A stretch of DNA of 64,000 nucleotides from Chalciporus piperatus. Lineage: Eukaryota; Basidiomycota; Agaricomycetes; Boletales; Boletaceae. The translations under genes were made by a program, and so were the position numbers. Below the pieces are notes generated by a model. That model was not told the origin of the DNA and ran no database searches. It saw only the letters and a program-made list of their open reading frames with translations. Where the stretch lies: positions 496,001 through 560,000 of the forward strand of contig JBBPTG010000002.1 of NCBI GenBank assembly GCA_038093975.1. Direction: 5' to 3'. How positions within the stretch are numbered: the first letter of the stretch is position 1; each line of letters opens with the position of its first letter. Positions 47,001-57,627 of this stretch are shown here, piece after piece.

Positions 47001-50000
47001 ATGAGCGACAGCTTCATACCCACTGGATTACTTGGCATCGCCACATCATTGTCTGGCTCCATTTCACCGACAGAAGGGTTTGTGTCCAATGGTCTCTTGG
47101 GCAATCCGTCCAGTGCTACACTGACATCTGAGTCAACGACCGTATCCAACGCACTCGATGGATTCTCGACGCATAACAATTTGACCAACTTGGAGATACC
47201 CGGCAACCAAACGCTCTCTCAGACAAGTTCTAGCATCTCGAACTTCAAAGAGGGCTGTGAGGACATCGCATTTACACTGACGGACCCGCTCTCAGCATCG
47301 CAAGGTGGGTGTCTGGCGGCCAGAGGGCTACAACGTTCTCACCTGCACTAGACGATACTTTCCTTCCAATTTCGGATATCCTTGGCCTCAAAGTCACCCC
47401 CTTCACATCTAATGACACCACCTCTTTTACTGGAATATCACACCCTCGGGCCCCTGTTCGGGCAACAACTTTCGATGGCAAAAGCCTATCCATCTCGCGC
47501 AAATCACGAGTCACTAGTCCTGCTGTGCGAAAGGTACTGAGGTACCCCTCATATGTATCGTTACTAACCTAATTCCCAGTCGTCGACAGCATCACCGATC
47601 GCGAACCTATTAGACGTACCTATTCACAGGCTTATGGACGAGCTATCTTTGTTCGCGGCTTCGAAGCCAATCACTCCGTACGCATTCAGAGTCGTTACAT
47701 GCCGAACGCGGATCTCACTCGAGGATAAGGACTTCCAAACAGGACGCCTTTCGACCACTCGAAGACATGTTATGGGTCGACCAGTACCGCCCTCGGCGCT
47801 TCACAGAGCTTCTGGGTAATGAACGGGTTGCCAGAGACGTGATGGCTTGGGTAAAGCAGTGGGATTGGTGCGTATTCGGAAAGAGAAAAAACAAGAAGCG
47901 GCCCAGAGAAGAAGATGACCAGATCTGCGACCCTGAGGACGATTACCACCGACCAAGAGAGAAGGTGAGATCTTTCGTAGCAGTGCTCTATATGGGGGAT
48001 CAACTAGCATCAGTTTCTCTTGATATCTGGACCTCCGGGTCTCGGGAAAACCACGCTGGCTCACGTCATCGCTACACAAGCAGGCTACGAAGTAATGGAA
48101 ATCAATGCCAGGTGATTCGACTCTACACGGCTTTCTTGAAATTAACTAATCACACTGCAGTGATACCCGGTCAGCGCAAGCAATTGAGGACCGGGTCCGT
48201 CCTATTCTTGAATCGGGTTCCACAGTTGGCAGTACGAAACCTGTCTTACTCATTATTGATGAAATTGACGGGGCTACTGGTGGCGGCGGCGAGAATGTAC
48301 GTTGTAATTTTGCTCAGCATGCATTATTTCCACCGAACCTTCCTTGCAGTCAAGCGGTTTCATCCAGAAACTCGTCTCGCTAGCCTTGGAGAAACCAAAC
48401 AAGAAACGTGGGCGTTTTTTGCTGACTCGACTGATGCCAAAGCTGAAGCTTACCAGGCAAAGCTGGAGGGCGAAAGGGGAAGAGGCCCTTGTTGCGGCCC
48501 ATCATATGCATCTGTAACGACCAAAATGCTCACTCGCTCGCAAAACTGCGTCCCCACGCAAGACAAATCCGATTTACGAGGCCGGCTGATATTCATATTA
48601 TCAAACGACTCCGCGATATCTGCGAGTTCCAGGGGTTGAACGCGGATACAAGAGCTCTTAGCACCTTGGTCAGTGTCGCGAAAGGCGACCTGAGAGGCTG
48701 CCTCAATACACTACAGGCTCGTCATACTCCTTCATACGCCCACAACGTCATTGATCAAAGCAGAGTAGTTCATCAAATCGCGCAATGAGGGTGTCACCGA
48801 GGACTTGATTCGACGGGCTACAGTTGGTATGAAGGAGGCAGACTTTACTGCAACGACAGTCTTGAACGAGATATTTGCACCCATGTCACGAAAGCGAGTC
48901 CGAGAGCTTGGAATAGGAGAAGAGGAAGAAGCACGATATGTGAATCGCCTTAGTCGCGCAATCGAAGGACTTAACAATAACACAAGCATCGCGAATGGTA
49001 TGTACTCTCTGAAGATCTGTATTTCTGAGCATTCAATCGTTCCAGGTTGTTTCGCGCATTATACGAACTGTCATCGCCATGAACCAAACATGACTCGGTA
49101 TGAGAAGGCAAACGATTGGCTAGGAACATTCGATGTCTTCTCTTCAATAATGTATGCCGACGGCGATTTTGCACTGCTAACATATCTCCCGTATTTCCTT
49201 GTTCCATTACACCCGTTATGCCGAGAACGTGCTGGGACACGAGTGGAAAGGGATTCTACGGATTGGGATGTAAGCATCTTCACACATTGCGGTCTCTCGT
49301 CATTAACCCTGTTTGAATCTAGAACATGTTGGTGACACGCACCAACGAGGGAATTTTGAAATCACTAGCTGACGGTATCCGCGCTTCTGGGAGGAATACA
49401 GGAGCGAACAGACACCTAATCATGGATCAAGTTCTTCAGCTAGAGCTTGCCCCATATATCAACCGCATAATATCACCTCATCTCAGACCGGCAAGTGCCC
49501 TTCTGCTGTTTGCGATCCCTAATGCCAACTGTACCCCCATCTCACAGGTGAACAGCCAAGTGATCAAACCTGCGGAACGAGCTTTGCTCGCCCACCTCGT
49601 TGGTATCATGATTTCCCTGGAGCTGCGATTCATTCAAGAAAAAGCCGAGGACGGTCAGTTGGTGTACAGGCTCGACCCGTTCGTACCGTTTCAAACATAT
49701 TCGGACGTCACTGACAACGGGGCATACAGGCCTATAGATGTTTTCGTGACATATGACGGGAAGCGTGCAACTGATATTGCCATCTCGAGATATGCTGTCC
49801 GTCACCTTGTTGCTACGGAGGTGAGTGCACGTTTCAAATTTTGGAGCCCTCCACCAACAGTATCGTAGATCGATGCTGCGTTGGCCACGCGACAGGCTAT
49901 TGCGGTTGAGAAGGTCAATGCTGCTTCCAAACGAAATTTCTTCCAGAAGAAGTCAGTCCTGACGCACTCCCCCGATATCTTTTGTTCATGATCGTTTCAG

Positions 50001-50375
50001 GTCTTCTGCAGATGAACCGGAAGAAGTCCAGGAAGGACCAAGTCACGCAGAAGGGGAAGGCCCCTTGGAACGAGCCCAACCATCAGGCTCTATCCTAGAC
50101 CCCGTCAACAAACGGGCTCGCACGGAAGGCCCTAATGTCATGGTAGAGAAGGTGAGCTACCGCGACGTATCCCGCCTTGAGCCAATCTGAGATCCCTCAC
50201 TCAACAGCCCCCGGTCGACTTCTTTGGAAGACCTATCGTGGTATGCAAGGCTCCAAATTCGTCGGTCTCCAGGACGAAGTCCCGAGTGACACAAGAGTTT
50301 CAGACAACGTATCGACATTTGGAGGGTAACTCGGCTGCTGTTCGAAAGCCAGTGAAGGTGTCTTCTTTCTTGTAG
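47001..50375 (+). CDS. CTF18: Chromosome transmission fidelity protein CTF18 (RFC-like clamp loader)
   Basis: CTF18 is the large subunit of an alternative RFC clamp loader (with CTF8, DCC1 and RFC2-5) that acts on PCNA for sister-chromatid cohesion and the replication checkpoint. A disordered N-terminal 200 residues leads to [20 protein letters not shown]. The AAA+ motifs are [17 protein letters not shown] (Walker A), [25 protein letters not shown] (Walker B) and [20 protein letters not shown]; the family block [20 protein letters not shown] follows. The C-terminal part contains a helical collar region and ends with [10 protein letters not shown], the conserved site linked to CTF8/DCC1 binding. 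There are about 11 exons; at several places (for example near 47690-47770) the join is inferred by frame. The stop is TAG at 50373-50375. Confidence 0.89.
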
Positions 50376-50792
50376 CCTGTACGCATGTCTGCATCGGTTA
50401 TCTTCTCTGTAGTCTACATAATACAACTCGGGCTGGACAATGGCACTTGCATCAAGGATGGGTTCAGCTGAACGCAGTGACTGACTCGTTGTCCGAGTGC
50501 CTTTACAACAGCATGTAAATCATTGAGTCTCGGATTAAGACACCATCTTTCCTCGATCGCGAGAGACTCTCAGGTTCGTTGGTTCAATCTTACACTCGGG
50601 GGCCAAGGTCCGTAGGTGATCGCGTCTTGCCAGATTATCACGGACGTAACAGATCTTGCTCAGGCAAATTCTAGACGTAACACTCACCACGTCCTCGTGG
50701 CATGCTTCAAATGGGTTCGGTCACCATCGTAGCCGCCATGTGCGACCAGGTCCTGACAACCTGGACCTCGCACTGTCTGCTACAGTTACCAG
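50376..50792. other. Intergenic region between CTF18 and an unresolved gene
   Basis: No supported coding or RNA feature. The region follows the CTF18 stop and precedes the possible start (about 50793) of the next, poorly resolved gene. Confidence 0.35.
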
Positions 50793-52440
50793 ATGTCCCA
50801 ACTAGCTTGTGAGAGCGTTGAGAGGTGACCATTATGTTTGAGTGTTGTTCCGAGTGGTCTGATCAGGTTTGCTTATAGACGCTGGCCACTGCTGAACAAG
50901 AGGTCACTCGAGGCTTGTCCGCCAGAACTCAAGCACAGGTTGGCATATGTGAATCATCTTCGCGCTCATTGGCGACCGGAAGCAAATACCAAGCTCATCG
51001 TTCCAAGTTCATGGATGGTAGCCAACATCATCACTTTCCTGCGAGTGTTAGTTTTGACCACTTTTCTTCTTCTTACCTTTCCAGGAGTTCGTTGCCTCTA
51101 CTCATAGAAAGGGGGGGATGGAATGCACCAGAGATCGAGGTTGCCCATTTCGCCATGTTCGCTTTGAAAGCAAATCAGAGACACGGTTCGGTCCCTCCGA
51201 CGAACGACTGACGCGGGACGTCGCGTCACAGTCGTTCACAGACCTTGGCAAAGGAGAACACTTGAACTTGCGCTCTTTCGTCACCCGCGCGTTCGGGGGC
51301 ATTCCTCATTGCAAGCTAAGGAGGTAGGCTTGTTAGCGTTCCTCACGATGCGGCTAAGATATCTATCTCAGTGACTGGGCAGCCATTTCCGAGTCTGTGT
51401 CGCAGAGCACCGCTAGTCTGGTCATCCGGCCACTTGACTTTGCACTCGTTCGGAGTCAGGATGGGTACGACGCCGAGGATACGCCCCGGAATGGAAGACC
51501 ACCAAGATGCTTGCTCCTCGGGATTCAAGAGCAAACTCAATCGCAACAGTCTTTACTGTCGACACCCATCCTCAAAGACCTAGCCGACCACGCTCGTTTC
51601 CACCTCTCGCTTCTCACGACGCTGATCAAACGAGGAACCACTCTCGCGAGCGATGAATCCTTCCCGGAGTGGCTGGTACTCTTTAGTCTCGTATACGATT
51701 CCGAGCACCTTCGTATCGTGGTACACTTGCCTCGTCCGAGTTGCAAAGAGCAGAAGACGGTGGACTGCGTCTCGTATATCGTGGACGAATTCTCGCTCCG
51801 TTCCTCTGTTACTCCCGCAGCTGGATGTGATGTGATCCTCGAGCGTCTGCGCATTCTGCTGGCGCTGTCAATGCTTCGGCGACATGTATTCCAGCTCTCC
51901 AGGTCTCTGTTTAATGTGGTTGGTCCTTGCGGCGCCATTGGACGGGGTGGTGACTCTCATTCCGACCACTCCCATCCGGAGCGATGCGTTAGCCCTTGTT
52001 CAACTGGAGACTGCAGCTCGGATTACTCGACGTGCCCCCCAAGGACCCACACAGACAACCCCGAATGTGCTGCAGAACGATGCAGTTGGCACGACTCGTC
52101 GTGCAAATCCTCGATATCTTCGTTCTGCAGTACATGTTCAAGTTTGTCGGGGAATCTCAGTACTTCGAATTCTGTATGCTCGGAGCGCTCCAGGTGTACA
52201 GATTCCGAAGGAAGCAATTACATGTATATGGAACCCTCGACGATGTCTGGGTCGCAAGGAGGCGGGAGAAGTACTTCCCCAAAGAAACTCACGGAAACTA
52301 GAAGGCGCGAGATCATCGCCTGGGCGCGCGCGGTCGCTCCAACCGAACATCCAGTCAAGGACACTTACCAGATGATCATCCGTCATGACGCGCACCCAAG
52401 ACGGCCAAGGCACGTAGAAATTGAAGTCAAGTACGGTTAG
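50793..52440 (+). CDS. Hypothetical protein, gene model uncertain
   Basis: I do not recognise the family. The most secure part is one long open frame about 51360-51915 reading ASLVIRPLDFALVRSQDGYD, RPPRCLLLGIQEQTQSQQSL, RFHLSLLTTLIKRGTTLASD and VILERLRILLALSMLRRHVF. An intron (GTAGGC...CTCAG) at 51325-51372 joins it to an upstream exon encoding NLRSFVTRAFGGIPHCKL. A further upstream start MSQLACESVE at 50793 is possible. Downstream, three frames remain partly open: one keeps a Cys/Ser-rich tail to 52440, another, through an intron ending near 52018, gives FVLQYMFKFVGESQYFEFCM and LDDVWVARRREKYFPKETHG ending near 52301. The second looks more like a folded protein. The true 5' and 3' structure cannot be settled by eye; treat the coordinates as bounds. 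Confidence 0.35.
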
Positions 52441-52521
52441 ATAGACAAGCACTACAGTGTTACACTGTCATATTGGGTATATGTCCTCTGTGAGGAGCTC
52501 TACGAGATTATTGGTTGGTAT

Positions 52522-54925
52522 TCATAGGACATATCGGAAGTCGCGGTTTTGCTTGTCGGTGAGATCGAGGAAAGCCTAGGGACGGTGATCAGCATCTCTA
52601 TCAAACAGGATAGTTGTGATACACTTGCCTTGTCAACCTGCCTCTCACCAGACTCGGTAGTGATGAACACTGAGTCGTATTTGCCATCCCGAGTCTCAAG
52701 GTCACGCCTTTTGTTTTCGAGTGAGTATAGGTAGCGCAACAGGAGAAGGGCTACTGCGGATACAAAGTTAGTAACCGTGATAACGGCCCATGGGACGTGA
52801 TCCCTGAGAGAAATTTAGCCTTAGAGCGAGGGTGTAGCAAGTCAACAATACCGTGGTTTATACTGGGCCTTCCACATGAACTGACTGACGGCATTTCCAA
52901 TCGCATATGCACTGAGCACTATGGCATTCGTAGTGATACCTGCGGACAATCGGACACGCAACTGGAACAGATGATGGCGGGACTCACGTTTGGTGTGACC
53001 GGCAGTTATTGAGCCTACCCATCCTAAGAATATCGTGAATGGCGCAATAGCAAAAACTGAACGAGCTTGTCGTCAGCTCTTGAGCGGATTCACACGGTCA
53101 TGATTACTTACTCGATATCCAATAGGAGAAGAGCAGACCAATCTTGTTTGAGAATGGAAGGGTGCTGACTAGGATGGCACCGAGGATGGCCGGGATATAC
53201 ATCAGCACTCCGGCATATGCACGACCGATGAACTTCTGTGATGCAAGCATCACCCCAAGGTAGATTGTCAGGACTATCAATATAGAACATGAGGTTAACG
53301 AGGGGAGTTTATTTAGATTCCAAAAGCCAACTCACTTTCGACCACTCCATCGACGCAACCAAGCAGAGTCGTCTGAATGTTATTAAAACCAAATTGGGCA
53401 ACTATGAGCTGGCGTTGGTTAGTGAGCTAGCGGAGGAAATGGGCGCTGTTAGGGTGATGATATTCGCCGGTTTTAGTAAGATACGGCCTTACAGAATTGA
53501 CGATGTTCCTGGAGGTCATCTATCAGACTGATATCTATACATGAATTCTGGAGACGCACGCTGCGGCCGCAAAAAATGCCAGAAGCCATGTCTTGGGATC
53601 TTTTATCGTTTCATAGAACCTTGAGGGAAGTCGTTGCTAAGGGGTTGGAACTTTGGTAGAAGCTGGATCAACTCACTGTTCTATCTTGAACAATTTGTTT
53701 TCGACGCCGGTCTGGTTCACCTGGATTCGCTTTACGGCTGCCATGCGCTCTTCCGCAGTGAGGAACCACGCATTTGTTGGTGAATCAGGGAAGAAGAACC
53801 TGGTGTTGGAACGGTGTACGTTAATATATGCGGAACTGGAGGGGATAATCGGAGAATTCCTGACCAGAACAGGACTGAAGTGACCAGAGTTATGATTCCA
53901 GTGATGATCATCAGCCTGGAGTGATAGATGAATTCGGTCCGGGTGTAAGCACCAGTTCGCTCACCATTGCCAGGGCATGAAATGAGGCGTGTCGGTGTGA
54001 AGGACGCCATAACTGGTGAACCCTAGGATGATGACGGCAAAGCCGTTCATCAGGACTAAACGAAGTTTCAGATGTGTCGCATGTGAATTGAACGAGTACT
54101 CACACCAATAACCAACACGCCGCGTTTGCTCAGCGCGTGTGTAAAACATGGAAGTCACGATCATAAATCCAGGGGTTATCGCTCCCTCGCAGACTCCGAG
54201 GAGAAAACGGACAGCGAATAGACCTCCGAAGGAAGTGCATGCAGCATGGCAGCAGAGGACCACTGCCCACAAGAATATGTTGACACTTTAGAACGGTCAG
54301 CGAGCTGCAGGGATCTACAGCAATGAAGCCACAGCCATACCTCATCCATTTGCCGACTGGAAAGCGTTGTAGGGCGAGATTTTGAGGGTACTGGAAGATG
54401 AGATAGCTGAAGTAGAAGATCGTCCCCAACCAATTAAACTGATTAGCAGTTAAATCTGCGCTTTTCCTGATGAATGGATGAGTTTGTCTGGAACAAATGA
54501 GTAGGAGCCTAACGCACAAGATGCCGAGTACTGCAGATTGGCCCAGGGTGGTTTTGTCCATGAAGGTTATCCTGCGAGGCGACGCAGGTGAGGTGATTGA
54601 CGGATTGATGATGAAGTTTGACGTACAAGTACATGGCTGAGGAGGGAATGGCGTCAGTCAGCATTTCAGGGGAGGTGGTGGTGGTGGGACGTACTGCACA
54701 TGAAGGGCATGATGTGCCAATCGATCTTGCGCCTAGAACGCCTGATGAGCGGGGCGTCTGAGGGATGTGGAGGTATGGTTACCTGAGGCGCAAGGCTTCC
54801 TCTGGATTCAGGTCGAGCTGTTTACCGGCGACGAGATTTGCGGCGACGTCGACCTGCTGTCCATGGTAGATAGCAGGGGGCGCTTTTTCGTCTGTGTGGT
54901 GGTCGGTGGACTCTGTTGCGCCCAT
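52522..54925 (-). CDS. Major facilitator superfamily transporter (allantoate permease/DAL5-like)
   Basis: This is a 12-helix proton-coupled transporter of the anion:cation symporter family, to which allantoate and nicotinate permeases belong. The N terminus ATESTDHHTDEKAPPAIYHG is cytosolic. Helices are visible in NQFNWLGTIFYFSYLIFQYP, FLWAVVLCCHAACTSFGGLF, AVRFLLGVCEGAITPGFMIV and LMNGFAVIILGFTSYGVLHT; a RFLLGVCEGAITPG segment is typical. The C terminus reads LRYLYSLENKRRDLETRDG and, after an intron 52628-52576 with the non-standard donor GCAAGT, AFLDLTDKQNRDFRYVL. That end matches the family, which shows that the GC donor is real. There are about 12 exons. The substrate cannot be told. The start is shared by a 570-base divergent gap with CLP1. 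Confidence 0.87.
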
Positions 54926-55495
54926 GGGTATGAGGGGAAGGGGTGGAGGGAAGGGTCACGTATGGGTAGGCAAGGGGTAAGTTTATAAGGATGAACAGAA
55001 GGTTACGGCATTCCTGATGGAGGCCAAGGATTCGAAGCATGGAGGGAGTTGCTCGTGTGCATCTGTCAGACCGAGTTGGTTCGTCAGTGGAACATCTCGA
55101 GTCGACCTTGTGGGCACTGTGCGTAAGAATTGACCGGTATTGACTTACCCGTCCAACGCCGGATGTAACTTGAGATGGTCACCCAATCGCTAATCCGATT
55201 TCCGTGATATCCCCAATCCGCAGCTCTGCACATCCTCCGTACTCGTCGCGAGAATCACCAGTCAGCTGGTAGATCTCTGTAGCCAGCTGTACCCTCTAGA
55301 CGTTCTCGTGACTGAGTTGCACGCTGCCAGTGTTACACACATAGTTACATTTGAGTTACATAGCCATACATAGTGACATACTCAGCCGTGAGGTGCGGAA
55401 CCATCGTCAGGTCTGTCATCTCCTGACACCACTGCACCCGACTTGTCGCAACTTGCATACATCCGACACAGAGTCGCTCAGCGCTCAGCGCTGAC
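54926..55495. promoter_or_regulatory. Divergent intergenic region, MFS transporter / CLP1
   Basis: No gene is seen. Several short direct repeats of acatagttacatttgagtta-like sequence occur near 55340-55380. CLP1 starts after a run of repeated gcgctcagcgctga. No RNA gene was found. Confidence 0.4.
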
Positions 55496-57480
55496 ATGTC
55501 TGATTATCAGCAAGTCGACTCCAAGGAATGGGTACTCGATCCGGAGACAGAGTACCGGTTTGAGCTCGATCCTGGAACTTCACTTGCCATCAAGGTACGT
55601 GACGCGATGCATACAGAACCGTCTTCTCCCTCTCCTCCACTTCCTTCTCAAGTCTTCTTCCTCAGCTCGTGCGCGGTCACGCCGAGATTTTCGGCGCAGA
55701 GTTTGCAGAAGGCAAAACATATCTGTTTGGTTCAGAATGCAAGGCCGCCGTATTCACCTGGCAGGGTTGCACGATCGAGATGAGTCTTCTCTCGACGTCT
55801 ACGCGCCTCATGCGAAGCTTATCACCAGCGCCAGCACGTCACAGGCCATCCTTCTACCGAATATGTCTCAGAAGAGACCCCGATGTCTGCATATGCAAAC
55901 CTGCACATCGCATTCGAACAGATGCGTGTCCGCGCACTCCGTGCTCTGCACGGATCCCCAGCTTCCGATGACGATCAAAATGCTAATGCCGAACCACCGA
56001 GGGTCCTTATTTTAGGCCCGGAGAACTCTGGAAAGACAACGATCTGTAAGATTCTGACAAATTACGCCGTCCGCGTGGGCCAAAACTGGTCGCCACTCCT
56101 TGTAAACGTGGATCCGAGCGAGGTGAGTCCTCCTACTGCTGCGCACCGGCACGTTCAGTCAACTCGACATCAGGGCGCTTGGTCAATTCCTGGCTCAATC
56201 TCGGCAGCGGTGGTCAGAAGCCCCATCGGAACAGCCTCGCCAGCTAATCCTCTGGGTTCTGCGGCTACATCGGCGCCTACAGCTCTCGCATCAAATGCAC
56301 TCATTCCATTGACTTATTGGTTCGGCCACGCAGAGACGAGAAGAAACCCGCACCTACTCGATCGCTTGATCCGGAACTTGGGAATGAATGTTATCGAGCG
56401 ACATGATGTAGACCCTGAAGGTAGCTTTGAATATATTTTACAGTCACTCAAGGCTAAGTTTGGATCGACTAGCTCGAGTCTCCGGCCTAATAGTCGATAC
56501 GCCCTCTTCATTTGCATCTGGACCTAGTTCCGGGTCTGGTGCAGACAGTCGTCATACACTCATCAAGGCATGCGTGGACGCGTTCAGAAGTATGTACAGC
56601 ACCTTACTTTCGCTTATCGGATTATACAATACCGATCCCAGTAAATGTCATCCTCGTGGTTGCTCACGAGAAGCTGAATGTCGAAATGCAGCGGCTCTAC
56701 GGTAGCCAACTCACTGTCGTCAAAATACCGAAATCCGGAGGGGTATTTCACCGCCTCGCTTTATTCTTCCTAATCTCATACTAGGCTCCTAGGTTGTCGA
56801 GCTTGACCACAGCTACCGGGAACGAGTACACAACTCTCAGCTGCATGCGTATATGTATGGCCAAAAGATCGACCCGCCTCGGGGAGTAATGTCTGGTATC
56901 GTGGGAGGGGAAGCAACCACAGAACTCATCCTTTCCCCCTCTTCAGCCATTATGAGCTTCGGGGACCTTGCGATCTACCGCATCGGCGAAGGTGAATCAC
57001 CCATTCATTGCTTCTTGCTTCTCCTGAGCTTTCGGTCGTGCCATTTATCTCTGACGTTTGGTCCCGCAGAAACGATGGCACCTTCCTCGGCTTTACCTAT
57101 CGGGGCAACACGCACTCTATCGGAGATGCAGCCCACCGTAATAGATCCGGCATCAAATACTTCAAGATTGTTGAACAAGGTTCTTGCCTTGCTTGCCCCC
57201 TTCAACGCTGACGAAAATGAACGATACGACGAGGAAATTCTTGATCTGAATGTTGTGGGATTCCTTGTCATGTGAGTTTTGCGGAGCTTCCTTGACTGAC
57301 AGCGACGACTGACGATATGCACTCGACCGGTTGCCCCTCACATCACGATTCATGATGTCATTTTGTCACTCTAGAACAAACTTGGATGTTCCAAACAAGA
57401 AAATGACTGTGCTTGCGCCAAATCAAGGGGCTCTCGTGGGTGGGACAACTGTTATTGGTTCCTTCGAGTGGACAGAATAA
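55496..57480 (+). CDS. CLP1: mRNA cleavage and polyadenylation factor CLP1
   Basis: CLP1 is a subunit of cleavage factor IA in the 3'-end processing of pre-mRNA; the human form also has RNA 5'-kinase activity. Exon 1 starts MSDYQQVDSKEWVLDPETEY, followed by VRGHAEIFGAEFAEGKTYLF and CTIEMSHPSTEYVSEETPMS (an intron with acceptor GTCACAG sits within). The P-loop is ILGPENSGKTTICKILTNYA, then NLGMNVIERHDVDPE and SGLIVDTPSSFASG. Later exons give HEKLNVEMQRLYGSQLTVVK and MSGIVGGEATTELILSPSSA, IMSFGDLAIYRIGE, and the last reads LDVPNKKMTVLAPNQGALVG with TTVIGSFEWTE. The P-loop lysine is present, so ATP binding is expected. The length is normal (about 450 residues). Confidence 0.91.
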
Positions 57481-57627
57481 TGACAGTGACTGCGACTTGA
57501 ATGTTGAACCATAAGTGAAAGAATTACACTTTACATTAACAAGGAGGTAAACAGAATGAGCGAAATTTGCAAGCACACTGGTATCATCGAAGCCGGAATT
57601 CCGAACCCGTGTATGCATCTTAGTCCT

